From Pseudomonas laurentiana (GTDB lineage Bacteria; Pseudomonadota; Gammaproteobacteria; Pseudomonadales; Pseudomonadaceae), in the NCBI RefSeq assembly GCF_014648275.1, contig NZ_BMQU01000007.1, positions 124,001-188,000 of the forward strand: DNA of 64,000 nt, written 5' to 3'. Shown piece by piece: positions 7,325-16,591 of the stretch (within the stretch, counting starts at the first letter, position 1; every line of letters begins with the position of its first letter). The notes below the pieces were generated by a model that saw only the letters and a program-made list of their open reading frames with translations, had not been told where the DNA came from and made no database searches. The translations under genes were made by a program, and so were the position numbers.

Positions 7325-8071
7325 ATGTGCCTGATCGTTTTTGCCTGGCGACCGGGGCATCCCCTGCCGCTGATCGTCGCGGCCAACCGCGACGAGTTCT
7401 ATGCCCGGCCTGCCCAACCGCTCGGCCATTGGGCCGACGCGCCGGGGGTGTATGCCGGCCGCGACCTGGAGGCTGGTGGTACCTGGCTGGGCGTCGGCCC
7501 CGCAGGCCGCTTCGCTGCGCTGACCAACATCCGCGACCCCGGCCAGCCGCTGGGCCAGCGCTCGCGAGGCGAGTTGGTGTCGGCGTTTCTGACCGGGGCG
7601 CAGCCTATCGAGGCTTATCTGGATCAAGTCGCCAGCCGTGCCTCGGAATACAGCGGCTTCAACCTGCTGCTTGGGGATCGGCAACAGTTGGCATACCTGA
7701 GTGCACGAGCGCCAACTCCCCGCCTGCTGGACTCAGGCGTCTACGGCCTGTCCAATGCCGGGCTCGACACGCCCTGGCCCAAGTTGCTCAAGGCACGTGC
7801 TGCACTGCAGGCACAGCTGCATGAACCTCAACCCGACGCACTGTTGGCGTTACTGGCAGACGGCCAACAGGCCGCGGATGGCGAACTGCCGGAAACCGGC
7901 GTAGGCCTGGCCACAGAGCGGCTGTTATCAAGCGTATTTATTGCCAGCCAGAGCTATGGCACACGGGCCAGTACCGTGCTGCTGGTGTCGGCGGATGGCT
8001 CACGGCAGTTGGTGGAGCGAAGCTTCGGGCCCTTTGGCGGGCATTTGGGCGAGGTGGCATTGGACGTGTGA
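7325..8071 (+). CDS. NRDE family protein (TANGO2-like)
   Basis: 248-residue protein beginning MCLIVFAWRPG, with a Cys at position 2, and carrying the eponymous motif AANRDEFYARP followed by AGRDLEAGGTWLGV. The family (NRDE, related to eukaryotic TANGO2) has an Ntn-hydrolase-like fold with a potential Cys2 nucleophile; its substrate is unsettled, although heme-related roles have been proposed for TANGO2. Divergent from the TSUP gene with about 110 bp between them. A strong hairpin follows. Confidence 0.88.
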   Translation: MCLIVFAWRPGHPLPLIVAANRDEFYARPAQPLGHWADAPGVYAGRDLEAGGTWLGVGPAGRFAALTNIRDPGQPLGQRSRGELVSAFLTGAQPIEAYLDQVASRASEYSGFNLLLGDRQQLAYLSARAPTPRLLDSGVYGLSNAGLDTPWPKLLKARAALQAQLHEPQPDALLALLADGQQAADGELPETGVGLATERLLSSVFIASQSYGTRASTVLLVSADGSRQLVERSFGPFGGHLGEVALDV

Positions 8072-8075
8072 GCGA

Positions 8076-8102
8076 CGCGGTGCCTGACAGACAGGCACCG
8101 CG
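8076..8102. terminator. Hairpin between NRDE gene and ptsP
   Basis: Perfect 11-bp GC-rich stem (8076-8086 with 8092-8102) and 5-nt loop just after the NRDE stop, between convergent genes. There is no U-tract, so termination strength is uncertain. Confidence 0.55.
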
Positions 8103-8135
8103 CAAGGTTGTAGCGGTGACGCGGCGTACAAGAAC

Positions 8136-10415
8136 CTACAGGGTCTTCGGCGACGCCGGGTTGATCATCCGTGCCAAGCCCAGGTTTTTCAGGGCCAATT
8201 GCAGCGAACTGTGGATAACCTGCGGGTTGTCGATCTTCATGGCCTGGGCCAAGAGGTCCTTGGACTGGCTCAGGCTGATCTGACGCAGCATCCACTTCAC
8301 CTTGGGCAGGTTGGTGGCGTTCATCGACAGGCTGTCAAAGCCCATGGCCATCAGCAGCACTGCTGCCGCCGGATCACCGGCCATCTCACCGCAGATACTC
8401 ACGGGCTTGCCTTCGGCGTGAGCGTCGTTGACGACGTTCTGCAACGCTTGCAGCACCGCCGGGTGCAGGTAGTCGTACAGGTCGGCAACCCGTGGGTTAT
8501 TGCGGTCGACGGCCAACAGGTATTGGGTCAGGTCGTTGGAGCCGACCGACAGGAAGTCCACCATGCGTGCCAGTTCGCGGGTCTGGTAGACCGCCGCAGG
8601 AATCTCGATCATCACCCCCACCGGTGGCATCGGCACGTCGGTGCCTTCATCGCGCACTTCGCCCCAGGCACGGTGAATCAGGTGCAACGCCTCTTCCAGC
8701 TCATGAATACCGGAAATCATCGGCAGCAGAATGCGCAGGTTGTTCAGGCCTTCGCTGGCCTTGAGCATGGCACGGGTCTGCACCAGGAAGATTTCCGGGT
8801 GGTCGAGGGTCACGCGGATACCACGCCAGCCGAGGAAGGGGTTGTCTTCCTTGATCGGGAAATAGGACAAGGCCTTGTCGCCGCCGATGTCCAGGCTGCG
8901 CATGGTCACCGGCTGAGGATGGAACGCGGCCAGTTGCTCGCGGTAGATCGCCAGCTGTTCCTTTTCGCTAGGGAAGCGCTGGTTGATCATGAACGGGACT
9001 TCGGTGCGGTACAGGCCGACACCTTCGGCGCCACGCTGCTGGGCACGGGCGACATCGGCCAGCAAACCGGTGTTGACCCACAACGGCATGCGGTGGCCAT
9101 CGGTGGTTACGCACGGCAGCTCACGCAGGGCGTCGAGCCCTTGGGCCAACTGGCGCTCCTCCTCCACCACCTCAGCGTACTGCTTGCGCAACACCTCGCT
9201 GGGGTTGGTGTAGACCTCGCCATGGTAGCCATCGACGATCATCTGGATGCCGTCGACTTTGGAATACGGCAGATCGACCAGGCCCATGACCGTTGGAATG
9301 CCCATGGCCCGGGCCAGGATCGCTACGTGGGAGTTACCCGAGCCCAGCACCGAGACCAGGCCTGCCAGCTTGCCTTCAGGCACTTCGCCGAGCATGGCCG
9401 GGGTCAGCTCTTCGCTGACCAGAATCGTGTTGTCTGGGTAGACCAGCGTCTGCTGGCGGGCCTCCTGCAGGTAGGCCAGCAGCCGCCGGCCCAGATCCTT
9501 CACGTCGGAAGCCCTCTCCCGCAGGTAGTCGTCGTCCATCAGCTCGAAACGGCTGACGTGCTCGCCGACCACCTGGCGCAGGGCGCCCTGGGCCCACTGG
9601 CCTGTCTTGATGACCTGCACGACTTCACCCCCCAGGGCGGCGTCTTCAAGCATCATCAGGTAGACGTCGAACAGTGCCCGCTCTTCCGGACGCAACTGGG
9701 TTGCCAGCTTGGCCGAGAGGGTCCGCATATCGTTGCGAACGCCTTCAAGGGCACTGTTGAACAGGCTCAGCTCGGCGTCGATATCGGTGACGGTCTTGTC
9801 CGGCACAACATCAAGGTCAGCCGGTGGCAGCATGACCACAGCCGTACCGACTGCTGCACCCGGCGAACCCGGCACACCGACGAACTTGGCTTCCTGGATG
9901 CCTTTGCCCTGACGACCCAGGCCACGGATCGAACCGGTAGCCTCGGCATGGGCAATAACTCCGGCCAGTTGTGCGCTCATGGTCACCAGGAAGGCTTCTT
10001 CGCCTTCGTCGAACTGGCGGCGCTCTTTCTGCTGGATAACCAGAACCCCGACCACCCGACGGTGGTGGATGATCGGTGCCCCGAGGAACGAGGCAAAACG
10101 TTCTTCGCCGGTTTCGGCAAAGTAGCGGTAACGGGGGTGATCGGCGGCGTTTTCGAGGTTCAGCGGCTCTTCACGGGTACCCACGAGGCCGACCAGGCCC
10201 TCGTTGGGGGCCATGCTGACCTTGCCGATAGAGCGCTTGTTCAGGCCCTCGGTGGCCATGAGGACAAAGCGGTTGGTCTCCGGATCGAGCAAATAGACCG
10301 AGCAGACCTGACTGCCCATGGCCTCTTTGACGCGCAAGACAATGATCCCCAACGCCGTTTTCAGATCCTTGGCGGAGTTAACTTCCTGGACGATCTTGCG
10401 CAGCGTATTGAGCAT
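8136..10415 (-). CDS. ptsP: Phosphoenolpyruvate-protein phosphotransferase of the nitrogen PTS
   Basis: 759-residue EI-Ntr. An N-terminal GAF sensor domain (about residues 1-160, containing VCSVYLLDPETNRFVLMATE) precedes the enzyme I part. The phosphorylated histidine lies in GNSHVAILARAMGIPTVMGL; the PEP-binding barrel carries GIGLYRTEVPFM-like sequence (GVGLYRTEVPFM) and GSNDLTQYLLAVDRNN. It passes phosphate from PEP to NPr and EIIA-Ntr, linking nitrogen and carbon status to potassium, polyhydroxyalkanoate and virulence control in pseudomonads. The start at 10415 gives MLNTLRKIVQEVNSAKDL, the usual N-terminus. It follows rppH by 22 bp, the standard gammaproteobacterial pairing. Confidence 0.96.
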   Translation of the reverse strand: MLNTLRKIVQEVNSAKDLKTALGIIVLRVKEAMGSQVCSVYLLDPETNRFVLMATEGLNKRSIGKVSMAPNEGLVGLVGTREEPLNLENAADHPRYRYFAETGEERFASFLGAPIIHHRRVVGVLVIQQKERRQFDEGEEAFLVTMSAQLAGVIAHAEATGSIRGLGRQGKGIQEAKFVGVPGSPGAAVGTAVVMLPPADLDVVPDKTVTDIDAELSLFNSALEGVRNDMRTLSAKLATQLRPEERALFDVYLMMLEDAALGGEVVQVIKTGQWAQGALRQVVGEHVSRFELMDDDYLRERASDVKDLGRRLLAYLQEARQQTLVYPDNTILVSEELTPAMLGEVPEGKLAGLVSVLGSGNSHVAILARAMGIPTVMGLVDLPYSKVDGIQMIVDGYHGEVYTNPSEVLRKQYAEVVEEERQLAQGLDALRELPCVTTDGHRMPLWVNTGLLADVARAQQRGAEGVGLYRTEVPFMINQRFPSEKEQLAIYREQLAAFHPQPVTMRSLDIGGDKALSYFPIKEDNPFLGWRGIRVTLDHPEIFLVQTRAMLKASEGLNNLRILLPMISGIHELEEALHLIHRAWGEVRDEGTDVPMPPVGVMIEIPAAVYQTRELARMVDFLSVGSNDLTQYLLAVDRNNPRVADLYDYLHPAVLQALQNVVNDAHAEGKPVSICGEMAGDPAAAVLLMAMGFDSLSMNATNLPKVKWMLRQISLSQSKDLLAQAMKIDNPQVIHSSLQLALKNLGLARMINPASPKTL

Positions 10416-10437
10416 GGCTCGGGGTCGAACTCCGTCG

Positions 10438-10917
10438 TCAGTCGCGCGCCAACAGGCGCGGTGCAAGCTCTTTGAGAGCGCGGCGGTAAACCTCGCGCTT
10501 GAATGTCACCACCTGGCCCAGCGGGTACCAATAACTGACCCAGCGCCAGCCATCGAACTCCGGTTTGCCGGTCAAGTCCATCCGCACTCGCTGCTCATTG
10601 GAAACCAGGCGCAGGAGAAACCATTTCTGTTTCTGGCCGATACACAGCGGTTGGCTGTGGGTACGTACCAGGCGTTGGGGTAAACGATAACGCAACCAGC
10701 CACGGGTGCAGGCAAGAATTTCAACATCATGTCGTTCAAGCCCCACTTCTTCGTTCAGCTCGCGGTACAAGGCCTCTTCTGGCGTTTCCTCGGGATTGAT
10801 TCCGCCCTGGGGAAACTGCCAGGCATCCTGGTTGATACGACGAGCCCATAGCACCTGCCCGGCATCATTCGTCAGAATGATCCCGACATTGGGGCGAAAA
10901 CCATCGGGGTCGATCAC
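10438..10917 (-). CDS. rppH: RNA pyrophosphohydrolase
   Basis: 159-residue Nudix hydrolase removing pyrophosphate from 5'-triphosphorylated mRNAs, triggering RNase E decay. The Nudix box [20 protein letters not shown] continues VGL and is intact; [16 protein letters not shown] at the N-terminus and [11 protein letters not shown] are characteristic. The start is a GTG at 10917, preceded by GAGG 8 nt away, which gives the typical [10 protein letters not shown] opening; upstream in-frame codons look non-coding. Co-transcribed with ptsP. Confidence 0.95.
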   Translation of the reverse strand: MIDPDGFRPNVGIILTNDAGQVLWARRINQDAWQFPQGGINPEETPEEALYRELNEEVGLERHDVEILACTRGWLRYRLPQRLVRTHSQPLCIGQKQKWFLLRLVSNEQRVRMDLTGKPEFDGWRWVSYWYPLGQVVTFKREVYRRALKELAPRLLARD

Positions 10918-11057
10918 GGCAGCAACCTCGCAAACGCATGTCCCCGCATTGTTCCACAAAGCCCACAAGGCCAGCAACGCGCCTGCTGACCTTATGTGCA
11001 TCGATGTGAAAAGTCCGTATTCTTAAGGTCTTTTCAGATGTTATGCGAGTGACTGCA

Positions 11058-11714
11058 ATGCGCCTGGCTTTATTCGATCTGGACAATACTCTCCTTGGCG
11101 GTGACAGCGATCACGCTTGGGGCGATTACCTCTGCGAGCGCGGCATTCTCGACCCTGTCGAGTACCAGAACCGCAACGATGCCTTCTACCAGGATTACCT
11201 GGCCGGCAAGTTGAATCTGAACGACTACCTGAACTTCAGCCTGGAAATCCTCGCCAAGACCGAAATGGCCCAGCTCGACGAATGGCACCGCGACTTCATG
11301 CGTGACTGCGTCGAGCCGATCATTCTGCCCAAGGCCCTCAGCCTGCTGGAAGAGCACCGGGCCGCGGGCGACAAGCTGGTGATCATCACTGCCACCAACC
11401 GTTTCATCACCGGCCCGATTGCCAAGCGCCTGGGTGTACAAACCCTGCTGGCGACCGAGTGCGAAATGATTGATGGCCGCTACAGCGGCCGCAGTACGGA
11501 TATACCGTGTTTCCGTGAAGGCAAGGTGACACGCCTGAATCGCTGGCTGCTGGAAAATGGTTTCAGCCTGGAAGGCAGCCACTTCTACAGCGACTCGATG
11601 AATGACCTGGCGCTGCTGGAAGCGGTCGAGCACCCGATTGCGGTCGACCCGGACCCGAACCTGCGTGCCGAAGCCGAAAAACGTGGCTGGCGGGTCATCA
11701 GCCTGCGCGGCTAA
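11058..11714 (+). CDS. HAD-IB phosphatase, probable histidinol-phosphatase
   Basis: 218-residue HAD superfamily hydrolase. Motif I is [14 protein letters not shown], motif II is the VIITATN segment, and motif III/IV lies around [16 protein letters not shown]. It resembles SerB-like subfamily IB phosphatases. Its place beside rppH-ptsP corresponds to P. aeruginosa PA0335, reported to be the missing histidinol-phosphate phosphatase of that species, so a role in histidine synthesis is likely but is inferred from position and family. The ATG at 11058 is chosen because it opens on the hydrophobic strand [11 protein letters not shown]; an ATG 15 nt upstream is possible. Confidence 0.85.
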   Translation: MRLALFDLDNTLLGGDSDHAWGDYLCERGILDPVEYQNRNDAFYQDYLAGKLNLNDYLNFSLEILAKTEMAQLDEWHRDFMRDCVEPIILPKALSLLEEHRAAGDKLVIITATNRFITGPIAKRLGVQTLLATECEMIDGRYSGRSTDIPCFREGKVTRLNRWLLENGFSLEGSHFYSDSMNDLALLEAVEHPIAVDPDPNLRAEAEKRGWRVISLRG

Positions 11715-11728
11715 GGGCTGAAGGCAAT

Positions 11729-11771
11729 CGCCAGCACGTCCTGCGCCCCAGTGGCGCAGGCTGTACTGGCG
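11729..11771. terminator. Two-tier hairpin between convergent genes
   Basis: An inner 8-bp stem (11740-11747 with 11753-11760, loop CCAGT) is enclosed by an outer 6-bp stem (11729-11734 with 11766-11771). It lies between the HAD gene and the DUF2269 gene. A bidirectional transcript end is plausible although no U-tract is seen. Confidence 0.5.
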
Positions 11772-11784
11772 ACAGACGAGACGA

Positions 11785-12195
11785 TTACACCGGTTTAGCG
11801 ACCATCAGGCCGATGATGCCGAGGAAAATCAGCCCACTCAGCCCCGCCAGTATCACCACCGAACGCCGACTGGCGGTTGCCTTGCCCAATCGGCCAACCA
11901 GCAAAAGCCAACACACGCCTCCCAGCAGATAAAGCACCGAACCGCCAAGCAGCCAGGTCTGCCCTAGCGGCCAACCCACCAGGTGCACCAGCCACCAGCC
12001 ACTGAAAGGCAGGCTGAACAGGCTCAAGCCCATCAGAATCCAGACGAACAGCCAAGGCCGCTGCAGACTCGTCGCCTGGCCAGCTACCGCACTGGCGCGC
12101 TGACGCCACGCCCGGAACACAAGGCCCAGTGCACAACCCAGCGACAACGCCGTCGCCAGGCCATGCAACATTTTCATCACGCTTAAAGTTTCCAT
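11785..12195 (-). CDS. DUF2269-like membrane protein
   Basis: 136-residue integral membrane protein with four predicted helices: residues about 7-25 (LHGLATALSLGCALGLVF), 47-65 (LFVWILMGLSLFSLPFSGWW), 70-100 and 112-132. The helix pattern with an early His and the SGWWLVHLVGWPLGQTWLLG loop fits the DUF2269 group, possibly related to heme-binding membrane proteins, but function is unknown. The ATG at 12195 is used; a TTG five codons earlier is less likely. Lies 47 bp downstream of ilvA on the same strand. Confidence 0.65.
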   Translation of the reverse strand: METLSVMKMLHGLATALSLGCALGLVFRAWRQRASAVAGQATSLQRPWLFVWILMGLSLFSLPFSGWWLVHLVGWPLGQTWLLGGSVLYLLGGVCWLLLVGRLGKATASRRSVVILAGLSGLIFLGIIGLMVAKPV

Positions 12196-12242
12196 ACGCA
12201 AGCATTCCAACCCATCAAAGCACCGTTTTGAGCGTAGCAGCC

Positions 12243-13757
12243 TCAGCCGAGAAACAACCGGTACGCCGGGTTCTCGGTTTCATCCCAGTAGGGGTAGCCG
12301 ATCTTGGCCAACGCTGCGGGGACCAGATGGCGCTCTTCGTCCGGCACCTGCAAGCCTGCAACCACGCGGCCATCGGCCGCACCGTGGTTACGGTAGTGGA
12401 ACATCGAGATGTTCCAGCGCCCGCCCAGTTTGTTGAGGAAGTTGAACAGCGCGCCCGGACGCTCCGGGAACTCGAAACGCAGCACCATTTCGTTGCTGAC
12501 ACCGGCTGCGTGGCCACCGACCATGTGCCGAATATGCAGCTTGGCCAGTTCGTTGTCGGTCAGGTCGAGAACCGGGAAGCCCTGTTCACTCAGGCTTTGC
12601 AGCAAGGCACTGCGCGGATCGGTGTCAGGATGGGTCTGCACGCCAACGAAAATATGGGCTTGGCCCTCGGCGTGGTAACGGTAGTTGAATTCGGTGATCT
12701 GACGTTTGCCAATGGCTTCGCAGAACGCCTTGAAACTGCCTGGCTGCTCAGGGATGGTCACGGCGATGATCGCCTCACGCCCCTCACCCAGCTCGGCACG
12801 CTCGGCGACATGGCGCAGGCGATCGAAGTTGACGTTAGCGCCAGAGTCGATGGCCACCAGCGTCTGGCCGCTGGCACCGTACAAGTCGACATATTTCTTG
12901 ATGCCCGCTACGCCCAAGGCGCCGGCAGGCTCGGTGATCGAGCGGGTATCGTCGTAGATATCCTTGATTGCGGCGCAGATCTCGTCGGTACTGACGGTAA
13001 TCACCTCGTCGACGTAATCCTTGCAGATCTCAAAGGTGTACTGGCCGATTTGCGCAACCGCCACACCATCGGCGAACAACCCAACCTGCGGCAACACCAC
13101 GCGCTCACCCGCAGCCATGGCCGCCTGCAGGCAGTTGGAGTCATCCGGCTCGACACCGATCACCTTGATTTCCGGGCGCAGGTATTTCACGTAGGCCGCA
13201 ATACCGGCAATCAGGCCACCACCACCGACCGGGACGAAGATCGCGTCCAACTGGCCCGGGTGCTGACGCAGAATCTCCATGGCCACGGTGCCTTGGCCTG
13301 CGATGGTGTGCGGGTCGTCGTAAGGGTGGATGTAGACGAAGCCCTTCTCATCGACCAGTTTCAGCGAATAGGCCAGCGCCTCCGGGAAGGAGTCACCATG
13401 CAACACGACCTTGCCGCCACGCGAGCGCACGCCTTCGACCTTGATCTCAGGGGTGGTCTTGGGCATGACGATGGTTGCCTTGATGCCCAGCTCCTTCGCC
13501 GCAAGCGCGACACCTTGAGCATGGTTACCCGCCGACGCGGTGACCACGCCACGCGCGAGTTCTTCCGGGGTCAGTTGGGCCAGCTTGTTGTAGGCACCAC
13601 GAATCTTGAAGGAAAACACCGGCTGCAGGTCTTCGCGCTTTAGCAGCACGGTATTGCCCAGGCGCTTGCTCAGCTGCCCGGCACGTTGCAATGGCGTTTC
13701 AACAGCGACGTCATAGACGCGCGAGGTGAGGATCTTCTTGACGTACTGTTCGAGCAT
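12243..13757 (-). CDS. ilvA: Threonine ammonia-lyase, biosynthetic
   Basis: 504-residue PLP enzyme converting threonine to 2-oxobutanoate, the first step of isoleucine synthesis. The PLP lysine lies in PVFSFKIRGAYNKL; SAGNHAQGVALAAKELG and the glycine-rich VPVGGGGLIAGIAAYVKYL hold the cofactor phosphate. Two C-terminal ACT-like domains (about residues 325-500), with EQPGSFKAFCEAIG and ERPGALFNFLNKLGG, give isoleucine/valine feedback control. The start at 13757 (MLEQYVKKIL) fits the family length. Divergent from rpiA. Confidence 0.95.
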   Translation of the reverse strand: MLEQYVKKILTSRVYDVAVETPLQRAGQLSKRLGNTVLLKREDLQPVFSFKIRGAYNKLAQLTPEELARGVVTASAGNHAQGVALAAKELGIKATIVMPKTTPEIKVEGVRSRGGKVVLHGDSFPEALAYSLKLVDEKGFVYIHPYDDPHTIAGQGTVAMEILRQHPGQLDAIFVPVGGGGLIAGIAAYVKYLRPEIKVIGVEPDDSNCLQAAMAAGERVVLPQVGLFADGVAVAQIGQYTFEICKDYVDEVITVSTDEICAAIKDIYDDTRSITEPAGALGVAGIKKYVDLYGASGQTLVAIDSGANVNFDRLRHVAERAELGEGREAIIAVTIPEQPGSFKAFCEAIGKRQITEFNYRYHAEGQAHIFVGVQTHPDTDPRSALLQSLSEQGFPVLDLTDNELAKLHIRHMVGGHAAGVSNEMVLRFEFPERPGALFNFLNKLGGRWNISMFHYRNHGAADGRVVAGLQVPDEERHLVPAALAKIGYPYWDETENPAYRLFLG

Positions 13758-13893
13758 CGGGAAAGCATCACTGGGCGGCTGGGACAAGGCCTGGGAGTCT
13801 ACCCCAGCGCCCTGTCGGGCGACCACCGCCAGCCTGGGGTTTTAGCCGTTATACTAGGCAACCTCAGATACTCCTCCCCGCTTCGGAGCCCGC

Positions 13894-14565
13894 ATGACCC
13901 AGGACCAACTCAAACAGGCTGTCGCCCAGGCCGCTGTCGATTTCATTCTGCCCAAGCTCGATGACAAGAGCATCGTCGGCGTCGGCACAGGTTCGACTGC
14001 CAACTGCTTCATCGACGCCCTGGCCAAGCACAAGGGCGCGTTCGACGGCGCCGTTGCCAGCTCCGAAGCCACCGCCGCACGCCTGAAAGGCCATGGCATT
14101 CCGGTGTATGAGCTGAACACGGTCAGCGAACTGGAGTTCTATGTCGACGGTGCCGACGAAAGCAACGAGCACCTGGCACTGATCAAGGGCGGCGGCGCCG
14201 CACTGACCCGCGAGAAGATCGTTGCGGCCGTGGCGAAGACCTTCATCTGCATCGCCGACGCCAGCAAACTGGTTCCCGTACTGGGCGCCTTCCCATTGCC
14301 GGTGGAAGTCATCCCGATGGCTCGCAGCCACGTGGCCCGCCAACTGGTGAAACTGGGCGGCGACCCGGTGTACCGCGAAGGTGTGGTGACCGACAACGGC
14401 AACATCATCCTCGACGTGTACAACCTGCAGATCACCAACCCGGTGGAACTGGAAAGCCAGATCAACGCCATCGTTGGCGTGGTCACCAACGGCCTGTTCG
14501 CCGCGCGCCCTGCCGACCTGCTGCTGCTGGGCACCCCGGAAGGCGTAAAAACCCTGCGTAACTGA
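13894..14565 (+). CDS. rpiA: Ribose-5-phosphate isomerase A
   Basis: 223-residue RpiA interconverting ribose 5-phosphate and ribulose 5-phosphate. The substrate loop [16 protein letters not shown], the catalytic acid region [20 protein letters not shown] and the [15 protein letters not shown] segment are all present. It starts at the ATG at 13894. A TATACT hexamer at 13849-13854, about 40 bp upstream, may be its -10 element. The ilvA/rpiA divergent arrangement is conserved in Pseudomonas. Confidence 0.96.
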   Translation: MTQDQLKQAVAQAAVDFILPKLDDKSIVGVGTGSTANCFIDALAKHKGAFDGAVASSEATAARLKGHGIPVYELNTVSELEFYVDGADESNEHLALIKGGGAALTREKIVAAVAKTFICIADASKLVPVLGAFPLPVEVIPMARSHVARQLVKLGGDPVYREGVVTDNGNIILDVYNLQITNPVELESQINAIVGVVTNGLFAARPADLLLLGTPEGVKTLRN

Positions 14566-14569
14566 TACA

Positions 14570-14602
14570 CCGGCCAATCGCAGGCAAGCCGGCCCCAACG
14601 AT
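14570..14602. repeat. Degenerate REP-like element
   Basis: The sequence just after rpiA resembles the fluorescent-pseudomonad REP core (an imperfect GCAGGC/GCCGGC hairpin followed by a pyrimidine-rich end). The arms are imperfect, so it looks like a decayed copy. Confidence 0.35.
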
Positions 14603-14608
14603 GGTTGC

Positions 14609-14775
14609 TTATGGGGTCGGCTGTTTCTTGAAGACGTAGAACAGGTTGGGTTTGCTGACCAGGTAGAGGGCCCCGGCATCGCCCAGGGCAATGCCTTCTG
14701 CTGGCGGCACGCTCTGCTGCAGCCCTTGAAAGCTCTTGCGCAGAGACAAGCTGTTCAACGGTCGCCCGTCAGCAC
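14609..14775 (-). pseudogene. C-terminal relic of a second SdiA-regulated-type protein
   Basis: Translated on the minus strand this stretch reads, near its end, VPPAEGIALGDAGALYLVSK then PNLFYVFKKQPTP and stop. It parallels the last residues of the neighbouring intact gene (IPRAEGVAMDEQGALYMVSE, PNLFYRFRKD) but is clearly diverged. About 55 codons remain, directly abutting the stop of the intact gene, with no start. It is best read as the tail of a tandem paralogue whose body has been deleted. Confidence 0.75.
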
Positions 14776-15708
14776 CTAGTCCTTGCGGAAGCGATAGAAC
14801 AGGTTCGGCTCGCTGACCATGTACAGCGCGCCCTGCTCATCCATCGCAACCCCTTCAGCCCGTGGAATGCGCTTGTTCAAACCGTTGAAACCGCCCTGCA
14901 GGGTCATGAAGCTGACCTGCTGGCCCTGCTGGTCCAGCTCAAGCAGCATGTTGGAATCAGCCGATAGCACCAACATGTGACCTGTGCGCGGATCGATACC
15001 CAACGCCGACAGGTTGCGCAAATCGAGCTCGTCGCTGGACAGCACCTGCTTCTGGCCACTCAACTGGCCCGAACTGTCGCTGCTCCAGGTGAACAACTTC
15101 GGTGGTCGCTCCTCACCGAACACCAGCCGCTGGCGCTTTGGCTCCCAGGCAACCCCCTCGAACGCCTTGTTCTGATTCTTCGACGGTCCCAGGTCATACT
15201 GCGGGAAGTCGGCACTGTTCAATGCCTTGGTATCGGCATCGACCCGGACGATGGTCACTGTATGATCGCGCTCATCGACAATGGCCATGCGCCCACCCTC
15301 CAGCACAGCAACACCTTCAGGGTTGCTCCAGCCGTTGAGGGGCATCTTGCGCAGCACGTCACCGTCCAGCGTCAGCTGAACCAGGAACGGGTGCTTGCCC
15401 ATCACCGCGAACAAGGTCTTGGTCTGCGGGTCGTAGGACAGGTCAGAAGCTTCGTCATCTTCCATGCCAGGCAACGCCTTGGCATCAATGTCGGCGTGGT
15501 AGTCCGGCAGCCAGACGCTTGCCCGCTGCTCTGCAGGGCTCTCGAAACGTTCCTTGACCCAAAGCAGGCCACGGTCATCCCAATGCATGGAATAGGCTAC
15601 GCCATAACCAATGACTGCCGCCGCTGCCAACCAGGTCGACCACCGCAGCATAAAAGGGCGCTTGCGCACAGGCGGCAGAGAGCCGCCGGAAGGGAACGGT
15701 GTGGTCAT
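14776..15708 (-). CDS. SdiA-regulated (YjiK) family beta-propeller protein
   Basis: 310-residue protein with a basic N-terminus and one membrane anchor (about residues 20-40, MLRWSTWLAAAAVIGYGVAY) followed by a large periplasmic domain of beta-propeller type. Repeated blades are visible, such as DLSYDPQTKTLFAVMG, NPEGVAVLEGGRMAIVDE and ALGIDPRTGHMLVLSAD. This matches the SdiA-regulated family (E. coli YjiK), of unknown role. The ATG at 15708 follows AGGA at 9 nt; earlier codons are not in keeping. A relic of a second copy lies directly downstream. Confidence 0.85.
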   Translation of the reverse strand: MTTPFPSGGSLPPVRKRPFMLRWSTWLAAAAVIGYGVAYSMHWDDRGLLWVKERFESPAEQRASVWLPDYHADIDAKALPGMEDDEASDLSYDPQTKTLFAVMGKHPFLVQLTLDGDVLRKMPLNGWSNPEGVAVLEGGRMAIVDERDHTVTIVRVDADTKALNSADFPQYDLGPSKNQNKAFEGVAWEPKRQRLVFGEERPPKLFTWSSDSSGQLSGQKQVLSSDELDLRNLSALGIDPRTGHMLVLSADSNMLLELDQQGQQVSFMTLQGGFNGLNKRIPRAEGVAMDEQGALYMVSEPNLFYRFRKD

Positions 15709-15841
15709 CGAGGATTCCTGCTTGTTTTTTAACCGATTAATTAACACAGCACCGGCAGGTTCATATGAACTATTGCGCAGGCATTATCCGGATGACTTGT
15801 GAAAAAACGGTAAAAGCAGGGCTACTTTAACGATAAAGCAA

Positions 15842-15864
15842 GTGGCAGCCATTGCGACTGCCAC
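15842..15864 (-). terminator. Hairpin after the FAH-family gene
   Basis: GTGGCAG (15842-15848) pairs with CTGCCAC (15858-15864), 22 nt beyond the FAH gene stop on the minus strand, followed by a short T-rich stretch. Weak candidate terminator. Confidence 0.4.
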
Positions 15865-15885
15865 ACAGACACAGCGTACCGGCGC

Positions 15886-16551
15886 TCAGAGCACCTTGCT
15901 TTCGAAACGGCTGACGCCAGGCAACTCCAGCAGCAACTCATCTCCCGAATTCAGCGGGCCAACGCCTGCTGGCGTACCGGTAAGGATCACATCACCGGCC
16001 TGCAGGGAAAACTGTGCCGCCATGTACTGGATCATCGGGATAATCGGGTTCAGCATCATTTCGCTGTTGCCATCCTGACGCACCTCGCCATTGATACTCA
16101 GGCGAATGCCGATATCGGTCAGGTCCTCAAATGCACCGGCTGGCGCAAATGGCGGCAACACACAGGCGCCATCGAACGACTTGGCCAACTCCCAAGGCAA
16201 GCCCTTTTCCTTCAGCTTGGCCTGAACGTCGCGCAGGGTCAGGTCCAGTGCCGGAGCGAAGCCGGAGATCGCATCGAGCACCTCTTCTTCGTCGGGCTGG
16301 GTCGACAGTGACTTGCCCAGCAAAACGGCGATTTCCGCCTCGTAGTGCACCGAACCCCGTTCGGTCGGAATCTTGAAACCACCCTCAAGCGGCACGACAC
16401 AACTGCCGGGCTTGATGAACAACAAGGGTTCGGTCGGTACCGGGTTATTCAGCTCCTTGGCATGTTCGGCGTAATTACGGCCAATGCACACCACCTTGCC
16501 CAACGGGAAGTGAATACGCGTGCCGTCTAGATACTGGTGCTGGTAGCTCAT
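15886..16551 (-). CDS. Fumarylacetoacetate hydrolase family protein
   Basis: 221-residue FAH-superfamily protein. It opens with GKVVCIGRNYAEHAKELN and carries the divalent-metal ligands in HYEAEIAVLLGK (two acidic residues) and ALDLTLRDVQAKLKEKG, then KSFDGACVLPPF and GDVILTGTPAGVGPL. Its compact length and sequence fit the YcgM/FAHD1 group, whose members act as oxaloacetate tautomerases/decarboxylases or acylpyruvate hydrolases; which activity applies here cannot be decided. It lies 40 bp downstream of the D-2-hydroxyglutarate dehydrogenase gene on the same strand and may be co-transcribed. Confidence 0.88.
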   Translation of the reverse strand: MSYQHQYLDGTRIHFPLGKVVCIGRNYAEHAKELNNPVPTEPLLFIKPGSCVVPLEGGFKIPTERGSVHYEAEIAVLLGKSLSTQPDEEEVLDAISGFAPALDLTLRDVQAKLKEKGLPWELAKSFDGACVLPPFAPAGAFEDLTDIGIRLSINGEVRQDGNSEMMLNPIIPMIQYMAAQFSLQAGDVILTGTPAGVGPLNSGDELLLELPGVSRFESKVL

Positions 16552-16591
16552 TGCCGACTCCTGGCGCTGTTGATCACTTTGGGGTAACGCA

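Noticed and set aside
8199-10475. Long plus-strand reading frame across ptsP (758 codons)
   Set aside because: It is the antisense shadow of ptsP in a GC-rich genome. Its composition (many His, Gln and Arg) does not look like a protein, and ptsP has all family motifs.
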